From Collinsella sp. (GTDB lineage Bacteria > Actinomycetota > Coriobacteriia > Coriobacteriales > Coriobacteriaceae), in contig DXLV01000005.1 of assembly GCA_019414545.1 (NCBI GenBank), forward strand, positions 1 to 64,000: 64,000 nucleotides of DNA. The letters run 5' to 3'. The translations under genes and the position numbers were made by a program. Positions 34,853 through 43,444 of this stretch are shown piece after piece. Numbering within the stretch: the first letter of the stretch is position 1; each line of letters opens with the position of its first letter. The notes below the pieces were generated by a model. It was not told the DNA's origin, did no database searches, and saw only the letters and a program-made list of their open reading frames with translations.

Positions 34853-37066
34853 TTATTCGCTGTAGCGGGTAGCGATGGCAGCTTGTACCATGCCGGCGCT
34901 TATGAGGTAGGTCACCAGGAAGTAGCCACCGTATGCTGCCAGGAAGATTGCACAGGTGAGGCCCACGGTGCCGCCGATGCTCATATCTCCGAATATGCTC
35001 ACCAGCTCGATAATCACCTTGAGCGCCACAAAGGAGTGCGCCAGGCCCACTGCCAGCGGGAACAAGAAGAATACCGCTTGCTGCGCCATCACCGAATGGC
35101 GAATCTGGCGGTCGTCACAGCCGATCTGTGCCAGCACACGATAGCTGCGGCTGCCGTCGGCCACATTGGAGAGCTGCTGGATCGACAGTATCGCCGCGCA
35201 CGCAACGACCAGTACAAAGCCAATGTAGATGGCCAGATAGCTAATCATGCCGTTCATTTGCGCTGCTTGCGTGTACATCTCGGAGCGTGTGATGAAGATT
35301 CCCCATGACCCCGGCTCCTTGCCGTCAACGAGCAGATTGTCGAGCAAAGTGTATTTAATGCTCTCGTCTGCCTCGGTCGTATCCATCCCCTGTTTGTAAT
35401 TAACGAGCAGGCTACTGGAATACGGCTGCAGATTAAGTTGGGACAACAGCTCGTCGGCAACGACGACGGTACCCGGATTACTGCCCATCGCCGAGTTGGC
35501 GATGGCCGCCGTGTCCTTGTCCGACTTATCGGTTGCGGGCTTGAGCTCATGCCCGCCCAAGGTGAGGGTATGGCCGCCGGCCATGTACTTGGTGTACAGG
35601 TCGCCCAGCTCACCGCCCATATCACACGTAAGCAGGTACTGGTCGCGGCCAATGCTCACCGGCTCCTCGCCCATCATCTGGCGCAGTTTGTTGTACTGGC
35701 TCGCCAGCGTCACAAACAGACCCATCGTATCGGCATTGCTACCCCCGAGCGCCTTGGGGAGCTTTTCGCCCATGGTCTTGCACATCTCACCCGCAGACAC
35801 CGAAGGATTCGAACCGCCAAACGGGTAACTCAGATACGAATCGATCTGAACATGCTCACCGGCAACATCGGCGATATTGACCTTCTTGCCGGTCTCGTCG
35901 TTGTTGTCCGCCGACTTGCCCTTGCCGTGCCATGCGGAGTACAAATCGACCGTTGTATCGGCTAGCACCATGCGGTCGGCTTCAGACGGATTGACATATT
36001 CTTTGTAGTAGTCGAGCGTATCGGGCGTGTAATAGACATACGTCTGTGACACGTCAACAGGGTTATAGCGCTCCAGGTTTTCGTTCATCACATTGGCAAT
36101 CGACATACCGCACGTCACCGAGGTGATGGCCAAAAACAGGAGCATCGCGATGACGCCCATCGAAAAGCACACCGTGTTGACCTTGGCCGCAAGCTGGCGC
36201 ACGGTAAACATGTTGAGTCCGCGCCAATACACGCCGCGCAGGCTCTGCAGCAGCTTGATGAGCATGCCCGAGAGTCCCCAGAACAGGGCAAAGGTGCCCA
36301 CGGTAACCATAGCGGTCGTAATGCCAAACTGGTTCATGGCCTCTTGCAGCTTGCTGTCCGTCGCGGTTAGCGGGAACCCATCACGTAGCAGACGGTAATA
36401 GGCCACGCCCACAAGCGCCACGCCCACGACAAAGATGGCAATCGCAATCCAGGGGTTGCGTGTCTTGATGCTCTCGTTGCGACGCTCGGCACCCATAAGC
36501 TCGATGAGTTTGGTACGACGCACGGCGCGAAGGTTCAGCAGTAGCGTGAGCACAAACATTACGAGCATGCAAGCAAGGGTCAGGTTGAACGCATGCACCG
36601 AGAAAAAGAAGTGGAAATTGGCGATCTGTGTCTTAAAGAGCGAGGCCGTAAAGAACGTCATGAGCTGGGAGAGTCCCATACCCAGCACAATGCCGGCGAC
36701 AAAGGCCACGACCGAGACAATCACGGTCTCGAGCGCCATGATCGTGGCGACGCGCCCGCGCCCCATGCCGAGCACCTGGTACAGGCCAAACTCCTTCTTG
36801 CGGCGTTTCATGATGAAGTTATTGGCATACACCATCAAAAAGGCCATGACACCGGCCAAAAAGTACGTCAGGTCGCCGAGCATGCTGCCCATTACCTGCG
36901 CCAAGCCCTCTTCATCGATTCCGGCGATGTCGACCTGCATTGAGATGGTGTTAAAGGCATAGAAGACCGTGACGCCCAGGGTGAGCGTCAAAAGGTAGAC
37001 GAGGTAGTCGCGGCCGGCGCGGCGGACGTTGCCCCAAGCGAGTTTACAGAGCATCGGAGCCCTCAC
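34853..37066 (-). CDS. BceB-like FtsX-family ABC permease
   Basis: A 737-residue membrane protein with about ten helices. After four N-terminal segments and a second set (about 200-320), a large extracytoplasmic domain lies near residues 325-600, followed by three C-terminal helices. This single large loop between helices 7 and 8 is the hallmark of BceB-type peptide-antibiotic transporters. Its start lies 23 nt inside the ATPase gene. No adjacent BceRS two-component system is present, which is unusual because such systems generally sense through the transporter. Confidence 0.87.
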   Translation of the reverse strand: MRAPMLCKLAWGNVRRAGRDYLVYLLTLTLGVTVFYAFNTISMQVDIAGIDEEGLAQVMGSMLGDLTYFLAGVMAFLMVYANNFIMKRRKKEFGLYQVLGMGRGRVATIMALETVIVSVVAFVAGIVLGMGLSQLMTFFTASLFKTQIANFHFFFSVHAFNLTLACMLVMFVLTLLLNLRAVRRTKLIELMGAERRNESIKTRNPWIAIAIFVVGVALVGVAYYRLLRDGFPLTATDSKLQEAMNQFGITTAMVTVGTFALFWGLSGMLIKLLQSLRGVYWRGLNMFTVRQLAAKVNTVCFSMGVIAMLLFLAITSVTCGMSIANVMNENLERYNPVDVSQTYVYYTPDTLDYYKEYVNPSEADRMVLADTTVDLYSAWHGKGKSADNNDETGKKVNIADVAGEHVQIDSYLSYPFGGSNPSVSAGEMCKTMGEKLPKALGGSNADTMGLFVTLASQYNKLRQMMGEEPVSIGRDQYLLTCDMGGELGDLYTKYMAGGHTLTLGGHELKPATDKSDKDTAAIANSAMGSNPGTVVVADELLSQLNLQPYSSSLLVNYKQGMDTTEADESIKYTLLDNLLVDGKEPGSWGIFITRSEMYTQAAQMNGMISYLAIYIGFVLVVACAAILSIQQLSNVADGSRSYRVLAQIGCDDRQIRHSVMAQQAVFFLFPLAVGLAHSFVALKVIIELVSIFGDMSIGGTVGLTCAIFLAAYGGYFLVTYLISAGMVQAAIATRYSE

Positions 37067-37829
37067 CGCCCATCATGGCAACGACCTCCATAATGCGGTC
37101 GAAGAACTCTCGGCGGTCGGTGTCGCCGCGGCGCAGCTCGGTGAAGATCTTGCCGTCGCGAATAAACAGCACACGGCTCGTGTAGCTGGCGGCAAAGCTG
37201 TCGTGCGTGACCATGAGCACCGTGGCGCGCAGGCGGCGGTTAAGGGCCTCCAGGCTCTCGAGCAGCAGACGGGCGCTCTTGGAATCGAGGGCGCCGGTGG
37301 GCTCGTCGGCCATGATCATGGTGGGGTCGGTGACGAGCGCGCGAGCCGCGGCAACGCGCTGCTGCTGGCCGCCCGACATTTGGTAGGGATACTTGTCGAG
37401 CACCTGACTGATGGACAGGCGCGCTGCCACATCCTGCACGCGGGTCGAGATCTCCGCCGAGTTTGTACGGGCGATGGTGAGCGGCAGGGCGATGTTCTCG
37501 CGTGCCGTGAGCGTATCGAGCAGGTTAGAGTCCTGGAAGATAAAGCCCAGCTCCTCGCGGCGGAACTGCGAGAGCTTGGCCTGCTTCATGCGTGTTACGT
37601 CCTGGCCGTTGATGCGGATGGTGCCGCTCGTAGCGCTATCGATGGTCGAGACGCAGTTGAGCAACGTCGACTTGCCCGAGCCCGAGGCGCCCATGATGCC
37701 AACGAATTCGCCGCGGTTGACGGTAAAGCTGACGTCGTTGAGCGCGCGGGTCACGTTGCCCAGCGCTCCATATACCTTTTCGAGATGCGCGACCTCCAGT
37801 ACCGGGGTCGCCATGTGCGTGGTTTGCAT
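37044..37829 (-). CDS. BceA-like ABC transporter ATP-binding protein
   Basis: A 261-residue ATPase with Walker [10 protein letters not shown] near 50, signature [15 protein letters not shown] near 152 and Walker [12 protein letters not shown] near 175. AAAGGA lies seven bases before the ATG. It is translated first, and its last 23 nt overlap the permease start. With the permease it would form a peptide or bacitracin-type detoxification transporter. A near-palindrome at 37909-37934 lies upstream. Confidence 0.92.
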   Translation of the reverse strand: MQTTHMATPVLEVAHLEKVYGALGNVTRALNDVSFTVNRGEFVGIMGASGSGKSTLLNCVSTIDSATSGTIRINGQDVTRMKQAKLSQFRREELGFIFQDSNLLDTLTARENIALPLTIARTNSAEISTRVQDVAARLSISQVLDKYPYQMSGGQQQRVAAARALVTDPTMIMADEPTGALDSKSARLLLESLEALNRRLRATVLMVTHDSFAASYTSRVLFIRDGKIFTELRRGDTDRREFFDRIMEVVAMMGGEGSDAL

Positions 37830-37908
37830 ACCGAGTCCTTTCTTGCGATTAGTCTACGGCATCTATAGTCGCAAGAAGCCGAGTCGGCTACCATCGATAT
37901 GGCTTACG

Positions 37909-37934
37909 CTTGCCTTACCGTTGTGTAAGGTAAG
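37909..37934. promoter_or_regulatory. Inverted repeat in the divergent bceA / Nudix-Vsr region
   Basis: CTTGCCTTAC and GTAAGGTAAG, one mismatch, are 6 nt apart between the two divergent genes. It may be a regulator site for either; no known consensus is claimed. Confidence 0.4.
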
Positions 37935-37973
37935 AGTAGCCTGCCATGTGTTGATGTTGAGAGAGGGCTCCTG

Positions 37974-38951
37974 TTGAAGACTGTTCATGTTGCCGCTGGG
38001 ATCATTCGCAAGGAAGGATCTGACGAGCTGCTTGCCGTGCAGCGCGGCTACGGCGACATGCAGGGACTTTGGGAGTTCCCAGGCGGCAAACTTCTGCGCG
38101 GCGAGACGCCCGAAGACGCCGTGCGCCGCGAGCTTATGGAAGAGCTGCAGGTAAAGGTCACCAACCTGCGTGACTTCTACACCGTTGAGTATGACTACCC
38201 CGATTTTCATCTCTCAATGGAGTGTTACTACTGCTCGCTGGCTAAAGAGTCTGGCGAGCCCCAGAAACACGACCGCCAGCTTGATATCCGCTGGATTCCG
38301 CGGACGTCTCTTGCCACCGTTGAGTGGATGCCCGCCGACAAGGGACTCATTGACGCCCTGATTGAGCTGAAGGAAGACCGGCTTGATGCCAACGACGCCG
38401 AGGCCGCCACGGCCGACAAGCCTGCTACCAAGCCCAAGCGCAAACATAAGCGCCGCAGCAAAAAGCGCCCCAAGCCCGGCCTGTTGGACGGTATCGACAC
38501 CTCGGACCTTTCCGCCGACGAGCGCGAGCTGGTACGTCGTCGTGCCGCTATTAAAAAGTCCATGAAAGGCAACAAACGCGCCGACACCAAGCCCGAGCTG
38601 CTTGTACGTCAGCGTCTGCGGGCAGCAGGCCTTACGGGCTATCGCCTGGAATGGAAGGTTCCCGGCAAACCCGATATCGCCTTTCCCGGGCGCAAGATCG
38701 CCATCTTTGTCAACGGCTGTTTTTGGCATCGCTGCCCCAAGTGCAACCCCAGCCAGCCCAAACGTAACGTTGAGTTTTGGGAGGCAAAGTTCCGTCGCAA
38801 CGTCGAGCGCGACCGCGCTGCCGTGGCAGCACTCACTCAAATGGGCTGGACACCCATAACCATCTGGGAATGCGAACTCAAAAAAGACCGCATCGACGCC
38901 ACCATGGAAAAGGTCATCGAGCAGGTGCGCGCCGCCGCACCTCAGCGCTAA
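37974..38951 (+). CDS. Nudix hydrolase fused to a Vsr-type mismatch endonuclease
   Basis: A 325-residue fusion. Residues 1-130 are a MutT-like Nudix domain with the full box GGKLLRGETPEDAVRRELMEE near 38-58, expected to hydrolyse damaged nucleotides or other dNTPs. A basic linker (TKPKRKHKRRSKKRPKP, about 150-167) leads to a Vsr domain: MKGNKRADTKPELLVRQRLR, KPDIAFPGRKIAIFVNGCFW with the catalytic aspartate, HRCPKCNP, and WTPITIWECEL. Vsr nicks at T:G mismatches made by cytosine methylation, yet no methyltransferase gene is near. The TTG start has GAGAGGG upstream. The fusion joins two mutation-avoidance activities in one polypeptide. Confidence 0.9.
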   Translation: MKTVHVAAGIIRKEGSDELLAVQRGYGDMQGLWEFPGGKLLRGETPEDAVRRELMEELQVKVTNLRDFYTVEYDYPDFHLSMECYYCSLAKESGEPQKHDRQLDIRWIPRTSLATVEWMPADKGLIDALIELKEDRLDANDAEAATADKPATKPKRKHKRRSKKRPKPGLLDGIDTSDLSADERELVRRRAAIKKSMKGNKRADTKPELLVRQRLRAAGLTGYRLEWKVPGKPDIAFPGRKIAIFVNGCFWHRCPKCNPSQPKRNVEFWEAKFRRNVERDRAAVAALTQMGWTPITIWECELKKDRIDATMEKVIEQVRAAAPQR

Positions 38952-39205
38952 CAGCAAGCATCCACACGCTCCGCACGTCCGCGCCACATCCACGTCACAA
39001 ACCTTAGAAAGCCCTTAAGCCCAAAACCTTTCAAGAGTGTTATTTGATACCTCTGACCTGCAGTTTCATTGTTATATCAAACCCTGTTAAGCCTTTCTTT
39101 AGCGCTTCCTTATCAGCGCTCGCGGCATAATGTAGCCAACGCACGGGACCTAGCAGCACACCCCGTGCGCAACCTTTTGGTGGACATCGAGGAGGCCGCA
39201 CGAGC
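38952..39205. other. Intergenic region with a shared 19-bp repeat
   Basis: CTCTGACCTGCAGTTTCAT near 39052 matches 34680 with one change. The remainder shows only a possible promoter for the small ORF at 39206. No gene is seen. Confidence 0.4.
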
Positions 39206-39415
39206 ATGCATTCTTCCAATGACGCAACACAGCAGCCATCCCTAACACATGCAGACCTTTTCTCCTTCCCCCCGACACAGAGAAATGGCCTCCTCGACTC
39301 CCCCACCACAAAAGCAAAACGCTCAACCGACCAGAACCTCAACTTGCGAGCATCGTTCGAAAAGCTCCAAGCATCCCTAAACAAGGCGTTCCCCGAACAG
39401 GCAAGAGCAATCTAA
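39206..39415 (+). CDS. Hypothetical 69-residue protein
   Basis: An ORF with GAGGAGG ten bases before its ATG, ending 25 nt ahead of the AraC gene. The product is Ser/Thr/Asn-rich with a short amphipathic C-terminal stretch (RASFEKLQASLNKAFPEQA). No family is recognised and there is no membrane segment. Position and ribosome site support it; composition does not strongly. Confidence 0.35.
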   Translation: MHSSNDATQQPSLTHADLFSFPPTQRNGLLDSPTTKAKRSTDQNLNLRASFEKLQASLNKAFPEQARAI

Positions 39416-39440
39416 GCCCATCGCGCTTTATACTGATGCC

Positions 39441-40379
39441 ATGCGAAACATGGATCACATAGAATTGCACCGCGGAGGACGCGAGGAAGCGTTTCCCGAG
39501 ACCGCCGATGACTGGCCCTATATTGCCGAACGCGCAGAATTCGCTCGCTATCCGGGCAATTCCGTCCCCTGGCACTGGCATTCCGAAGTTGAGCTTTTCT
39601 ACATGGAGCAGGGAGCGATTGACTATCGAACGCGCGCGGCTCATGAGCACGTACGCTTTGAGGAAGGGTCCGCCGGCTTTATCAACGGCGGCGTTTTGCA
39701 CAGCACGCTGCAATCACCCAATTCGGCACCAGCCATTCAAATGTTGCATATCTTTCAGCCGTCGATGCTCGGCGATCCCGCGGGACGCCTTCAAAAGCGC
39801 TATATCAATCCTTTACTGCAATGTCGAGGCGTCGATGTGCTCAAATGGTCGCCCACCAACCCCGACGATATGCCCTTTATCGATTTGCTAAAGAGTTCCT
39901 TTAACCACGACCTTCAACGGCCGCAGAACGAGATGGCGCTTCGGAATAGCTTGTCAGAGCTCTGGATTCAGATTTACGCCAAGGCCGAACCGCTCTTTTC
40001 CTCAGACAACGCCTCTTGGATGACCAACCGCGACGTACAGTTCAAGGCAATCCTGGACTATATCCGCGCAAACTATGCAGCCGCTATAGATGTGCCCCAG
40101 ATGGCATCTGCAGCCGGCGTAAGCGAAAGAGAGTGTTACCGCATTATCGAAGCTTGCGCAGGAACGACCCCGGCGGCATATCTGCGCGCATACCGCGTAA
40201 ACCGTGTTTGCGAACTTTTGGCACACACCACGCGAACGGTCCAGACAGTCGCGCGCCAATGCGGCTTTGCGACAGCAAGCCATCTTGGCCAGGTATTTAA
40301 AGAACAAATGGGATGCACTCCTTCGAGCTATCGAGCAGCGAGGCAGAATCTCGATAGCACCAGGCAGAAATCCCGCTAG
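39441..40379 (+). CDS. AraC-family transcriptional regulator
   Basis: A 312-residue regulator with an N-terminal cupin-like sensor (VPWHWHSEVELFYMEQGAIDY, about residues 42-62) and two C-terminal HTH motifs (AIDVPQMASAAGVSERECYRII and VQTVARQCGFATASHLGQVFKE). The HWH element in the cupin is typical of sugar-responsive AraC proteins. No clear ribosome site precedes the ATG; a second ATG three codons in is possible. The next gene, a HAD phosphatase, is 56 nt downstream, so they may form an operon. Confidence 0.88.
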   Translation: MRNMDHIELHRGGREEAFPETADDWPYIAERAEFARYPGNSVPWHWHSEVELFYMEQGAIDYRTRAAHEHVRFEEGSAGFINGGVLHSTLQSPNSAPAIQMLHIFQPSMLGDPAGRLQKRYINPLLQCRGVDVLKWSPTNPDDMPFIDLLKSSFNHDLQRPQNEMALRNSLSELWIQIYAKAEPLFSSDNASWMTNRDVQFKAILDYIRANYAAAIDVPQMASAAGVSERECYRIIEACAGTTPAAYLRAYRVNRVCELLAHTTRTVQTVARQCGFATASHLGQVFKEQMGCTPSSYRAARQNLDSTRQKSR

Positions 40380-40435
40380 CCTTTCTTCTGTCACCGCATC
40401 AAACTTGCAGGCAAACAACAGAGAGGAGCAATCAT

Positions 40436-41059
40436 ATGAAGCACTTTGACCATATCGTATTTGACGTTGATGGGACATTGGCAGATACAGAAGAAAGCGT
40501 TCTATCATCGCTTGTCCAGATTGTCCAAGAAGAGACCGGCAAAACGCTCCCCCGACACGAGCTTGAATTTGCCCTCGGCATACCCGGCAAGGATGCCCTT
40601 GAGAAACTTGGAATCTACTCGCAGGCAACGTTGAATCGCTGGTGCCAAGTTGCTGCCAGTTTTAAAAGCACCATCAGCGTGTTTCCAGACTTGCTTGAAG
40701 TCATCGCAACACTCGCCAACAACGGCTGCAAACTTGGCATCGTCTCCTCACGTGCGCGCGACGAATACACAGACGAAATTGCACCCCTTGGCTTCGATAA
40801 GTTTTTTGAACACATCATCCTTGTCGAAGACACAACCGAACATAAACCCGCACCCGCTCCCATGCTCGAATATCTCCGGCGTACGGGCGCGAATCCTGGC
40901 AACGTCGTCTACGTTGGCGACACCGTCTACGACGAACAATGCGCAACTTCGGCAGGGGTCAGTTTTGCCCGAGCAGCATGGGGATCACACCAAGACATCC
41001 CAAACGCCACCTACAACCTCAAAACCCCCAACGACCTACTAACCCTAACAACCAAATAA
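40436..41059 (+). CDS. HAD-superfamily phosphatase
   Basis: A 207-residue hydrolase of the beta-phosphoglucomutase/phosphoglycolate phosphatase type. The nucleophile motif DVDGTLADTEES is near residues 9-20, motif II serines in GIVSSRARDEYT near 105, and motif IV VYVGDTVYDEQCA near 160. A helical cap lies between residues 20 and 80. GAGAGGAG precedes the ATG. Substrate unknown; the AraC neighbour suggests a sugar phosphate. Confidence 0.87.
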   Translation: MKHFDHIVFDVDGTLADTEESVLSSLVQIVQEETGKTLPRHELEFALGIPGKDALEKLGIYSQATLNRWCQVAASFKSTISVFPDLLEVIATLANNGCKLGIVSSRARDEYTDEIAPLGFDKFFEHIILVEDTTEHKPAPAPMLEYLRRTGANPGNVVYVGDTVYDEQCATSAGVSFARAAWGSHQDIPNATYNLKTPNDLLTLTTK

Positions 41060-41141
41060 CCCACGCGTCCCACCCTTTCAGTCCCAACACCACAAGGGCG
41101 ATTGAGCAGAACGGCTTGGGCGGGTCCCCGTACTTAGTTTC

Positions 41142-41166
41142 CAAAATCATTCCGCAGCGCGAAGGC
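41142..41166 (-). repeat. Half copy of the long 3' hairpin element
   Basis: On the minus strand these 25 bases equal 12237-12261. Only the CTGCGGAATG internal strand and part of one arm remain; the partner arm is missing. Confidence 0.65.
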
Positions 41167-41223
41167 TTCTTATTATTTTCCGCCCTAACGCCACAAGGGC
41201 GACGACCTCGAGTAGGTCAACCT

Positions 41224-41348
41224 GGGAGGGACGAGGGCTTAGTTCCCCAATCTTTCCGCAGGGGGCAAAAAGCCTCGCCGCACGAAGTGCGCAGCGAGGC
41301 TTTTTGCATGCCCGAGGACGATTGGGGAACTAAGCCCTCGTCCCTCCC
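41224..41348 (-). repeat. Long 3' hairpin element, copy D (downstream of the aldolase)
   Basis: A perfect 28-bp outer stem (41224-41251 with 41321-41348), an inner 14-bp stem (41265-41278 with 41294-41307) and an apex GCAC-TTC-GTGC. In the sense of the aldolase gene the internal strands read CGTCCTCGGGCATG and CTGCGGAAAG. It starts 33 nt after that gene's stop. Confidence 0.85.
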
Positions 41349-41381
41349 CGGGATATGTAGCGAGTCGGAGTACCCTTGCTG

Positions 41382-42239
41382 TTACTCTGCCTTGCCCACA
41401 GAGTTGAGGTTGGTCATGCGGATCTTAACCAGCTCGGTGATCTCACGCATGCCCTCCTTGGCCGGCTTCTTGGGATCGAAGCAGGCGGGGTTCTCGGCCA
41501 TGTAGGCCATGAAGCCCTTGGTGTAGGCCTGACGCAGCTCAGTGGCGTAGTTAACCTTGCAGATGCCGTTCTTCACAGCCTCGGCAACCTGCTCATCGGG
41601 CACACCGGAGGTGCCGTGCAGAACCAGCGGCACGTCGACGGCGTCGCGGATGGCCTTGACCACGGACTGCTCGATGTGCGGATCGCTCGTGTACACGCCG
41701 TGGCTGGTGCCAACGCCAATAGCGAGAGAGGTGCAGCCGGTGCGCTCGACGAACTCCTTGGCCTCGGCCGGATCGGTGTAGGGGCTCTCACCCTCAACCG
41801 CGGGACCGTCGTCCTCCTTGCCGCCGACCTTGCCGAGCTCAGCCTCGACAGGCACGCCCATGGCGCGGCCAGCATCGGCGACGGACTTGGTCAGGGCGAT
41901 GTTGTCCTCGAAGGACTCGTGCGAACCGTCGATCATGACAGAGGTGTAGCCCGTGCGGAAAGCCTGCATGCAGCGGTCATAGCCATCGCCGTGATCGAGA
42001 TGCAGAGCGACGGGCACGGAAGCGCGCTCGGCGGCAGCCTTGACCATGCCGTAGAAGTAGTCCAGACCAGCGGTCTTGATGGTGCCCGGGGTGGTCTGCA
42101 TGATGACGGGGGACTTGGTCTCCTCGGCAGCGGCCAGAACGGCCATAACAAACTCGAGGTTCTCGACGTTGAACGCGCCGACGGCGTAGTGGCCGGCCTG
42201 AGCGTCCTTGAGCATCTTTTCGGTGGTAACAAGTGCCAT
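41382..42239 (-). CDS. Class II fructose/tagatose-bisphosphate aldolase
   Basis: A 285-residue zinc aldolase. It reads like GatY/KbaY: TTEKMLKDAQAGHYAVGAFNVEN, LHLDHGDGYD with zinc histidine, MIDGSHESFEDNI, VEAELGKVGGKEDD, and LHGTSGVPDEQV. It cleaves fructose- or tagatose-1,6-bisphosphate; the lacABC genes downstream make the tagatose substrate plausible, as no lacD is present. Start ATG at 42239 after GAGAGGAG; a frame extending 50 residues upstream has no family similarity. It is divergent from the DeoR gene, sharing a GAACATGTTC site. Confidence 0.9.
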   Translation of the reverse strand: MALVTTEKMLKDAQAGHYAVGAFNVENLEFVMAVLAAAEETKSPVIMQTTPGTIKTAGLDYFYGMVKAAAERASVPVALHLDHGDGYDRCMQAFRTGYTSVMIDGSHESFEDNIALTKSVADAGRAMGVPVEAELGKVGGKEDDGPAVEGESPYTDPAEAKEFVERTGCTSLAIGVGTSHGVYTSDPHIEQSVVKAIRDAVDVPLVLHGTSGVPDEQVAEAVKNGICKVNYATELRQAYTKGFMAYMAENPACFDPKKPAKEGMREITELVKIRMTNLNSVGKAE

Positions 42240-42574
42240 GAGCGTTTGCTCCTCTCCCTCGCCCGCATCTGGACATCGGGCGTAGTTGTTCACAAGGCGT
42301 TTTACCTTGCGTTTTACTGCGCTCATTGTATGAAATTCAGCAGCTTTGCACGTGCGAGATATTGAGCCCATGCAGGTCAATACAGTCATTTTTGAAAAGC
42401 AAACGGAAGAAATTTGAGCCGAGTGAACATGTTCGATATTGAATTATGGGCGTTCAGCGTCTTTCTTTTATAGAAAAGATAAGTAATCGAAAGGTGTTTT
42501 CTTACTCAAAAAGAAAATGAACGAAAATAGAGTCAACACAATTCCTGCAAATTTCAGATGATGATGGAGCAGAT
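42240..42574. other. Divergent promoter region of aldolase and DeoR genes
   Basis: 335 bp, AT-rich, without a gene. It contains GAACATGTTC at 42425-42434 and AT-rich stretches suitable for promoters in both directions; no boxes are clear enough to name. Confidence 0.45.
42425..42434. promoter_or_regulatory. GAACATGTTC palindrome, candidate DeoR/LacR site
   Basis: A perfect 10-bp palindrome built from the same GAACA unit that is repeated before lacA (52556-52570) and the EIIA gene (54691-54705). Confidence 0.45.
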
Positions 42575-43378
42575 ATGGCCCACGCAACAACCCGAGCTTT
42601 CGCCGACGAGCGTCGTTCCGCCATCATGGAGATGCTCGATCATAATGCCTCGGTGCAGGTAGCAGAAATCGCCCAGACCTTTGGCGTGTCCTCCGTCACC
42701 GCCCGAGCCGACCTGGACGCGCTCGCCGAAGCAGGCAAGCTGCGCCGCACGCATGGCGGTGCCGTATCGCTCCACAAACGCCTGACCGTTTCCACGCAGG
42801 ATCGCCGCATCAATGTCAACGTCGCCGCCAAGCAGGCCATCGCGCAAAGCGCCATTGAACTCGTCGACAATGGTGACACTCTGCTCGTCGACTCGGGCAC
42901 CACAGCGCTCGAGTTCGTCCGGCTCCTCGACCAGCGCGATGGCATCACCGTCATCACGGCCGACATTACCATTGCCGATTACATCGACGAGAGCATGCCC
43001 TCAGTCGATGTCGTCATGCTGGGCGGGGCACTGCGCAAAGGCCATCGCTATCTGTACGGCCCACTTACCATGCAGGCGCTCCAAATGGTCCACGCCGATC
43101 TTGCCGTAATGTGCCCTGGCGCTTTTGTTCCCGGCTGCGGCTTTACGACCGACTTTCCGCAGATGGCCGAGACCAAAGCGGCTATGGTCGGTGCCGCTCG
43201 TCAAAGTGTCGCCCTCATGGACGCCAGTAAGGTCAACGGACGTGGCATGTACCGCTTTGCCGAGCTGACCGACGTCAACGCCATCGTGATGGACCGTGAC
43301 CCCGATCACGCCGTCGCCATCTCAATCGCCGAGACCGTCGACAACGCCCGCCCAAATCTCGTCATCGCCGGCGCTTAA
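42575..43378 (+). CDS. DeoR-family regulator, candidate lactose/tagatose repressor
   Basis: A 267-residue regulator. The N-terminal HTH_DeoR (RRSAIMEMLDHNASVQVAEIAQTFGVSSVTARADLDAL) is followed by the sugar-phosphate-binding domain with LVDSGTTALEF, ITADITIADY, MLGGALRKGH and LMDASKVNGRG. Such proteins respond to phosphorylated sugars; LacR of lactic acid bacteria uses tagatose-6-phosphate. Divergence from the aldolase and the shared GAACA sites support that role here, but this is inferred. Confidence 0.88.
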   Translation: MAHATTRAFADERRSAIMEMLDHNASVQVAEIAQTFGVSSVTARADLDALAEAGKLRRTHGGAVSLHKRLTVSTQDRRINVNVAAKQAIAQSAIELVDNGDTLLVDSGTTALEFVRLLDQRDGITVITADITIADYIDESMPSVDVVMLGGALRKGHRYLYGPLTMQALQMVHADLAVMCPGAFVPGCGFTTDFPQMAETKAAMVGAARQSVALMDASKVNGRGMYRFAELTDVNAIVMDRDPDHAVAISIAETVDNARPNLVIAGA

Positions 43379-43382
43379 ACAA

Positions 43383-43421
43383 AAACCACCACAAAGGTGC
43401 CTGTCCCCTTTGTGGTGGTTT
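43383..43421. terminator. Bidirectional hairpin with CCTGTCCCC loop
   Basis: AAACCACCACAAAG and TTTGTGGTGGTTT pair around GTGCCTGTCCCC, between the convergent DeoR and FprA genes and 4 nt after the DeoR stop codon. It is A/T-rich at both outer ends, so it could terminate both. Confidence 0.6.
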
Positions 43422-43444
43422 GAGCGTTAAACGTGAACGTATCG

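Larger units (their letters stand above)
41060..41381. other. Intergenic region with a half copy and copy D of the long hairpin
   Basis: 322 bp between convergent genes. It holds the half copy at 41142-41166 and the complete element at 41224-41348. No gene. Confidence 0.6.
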
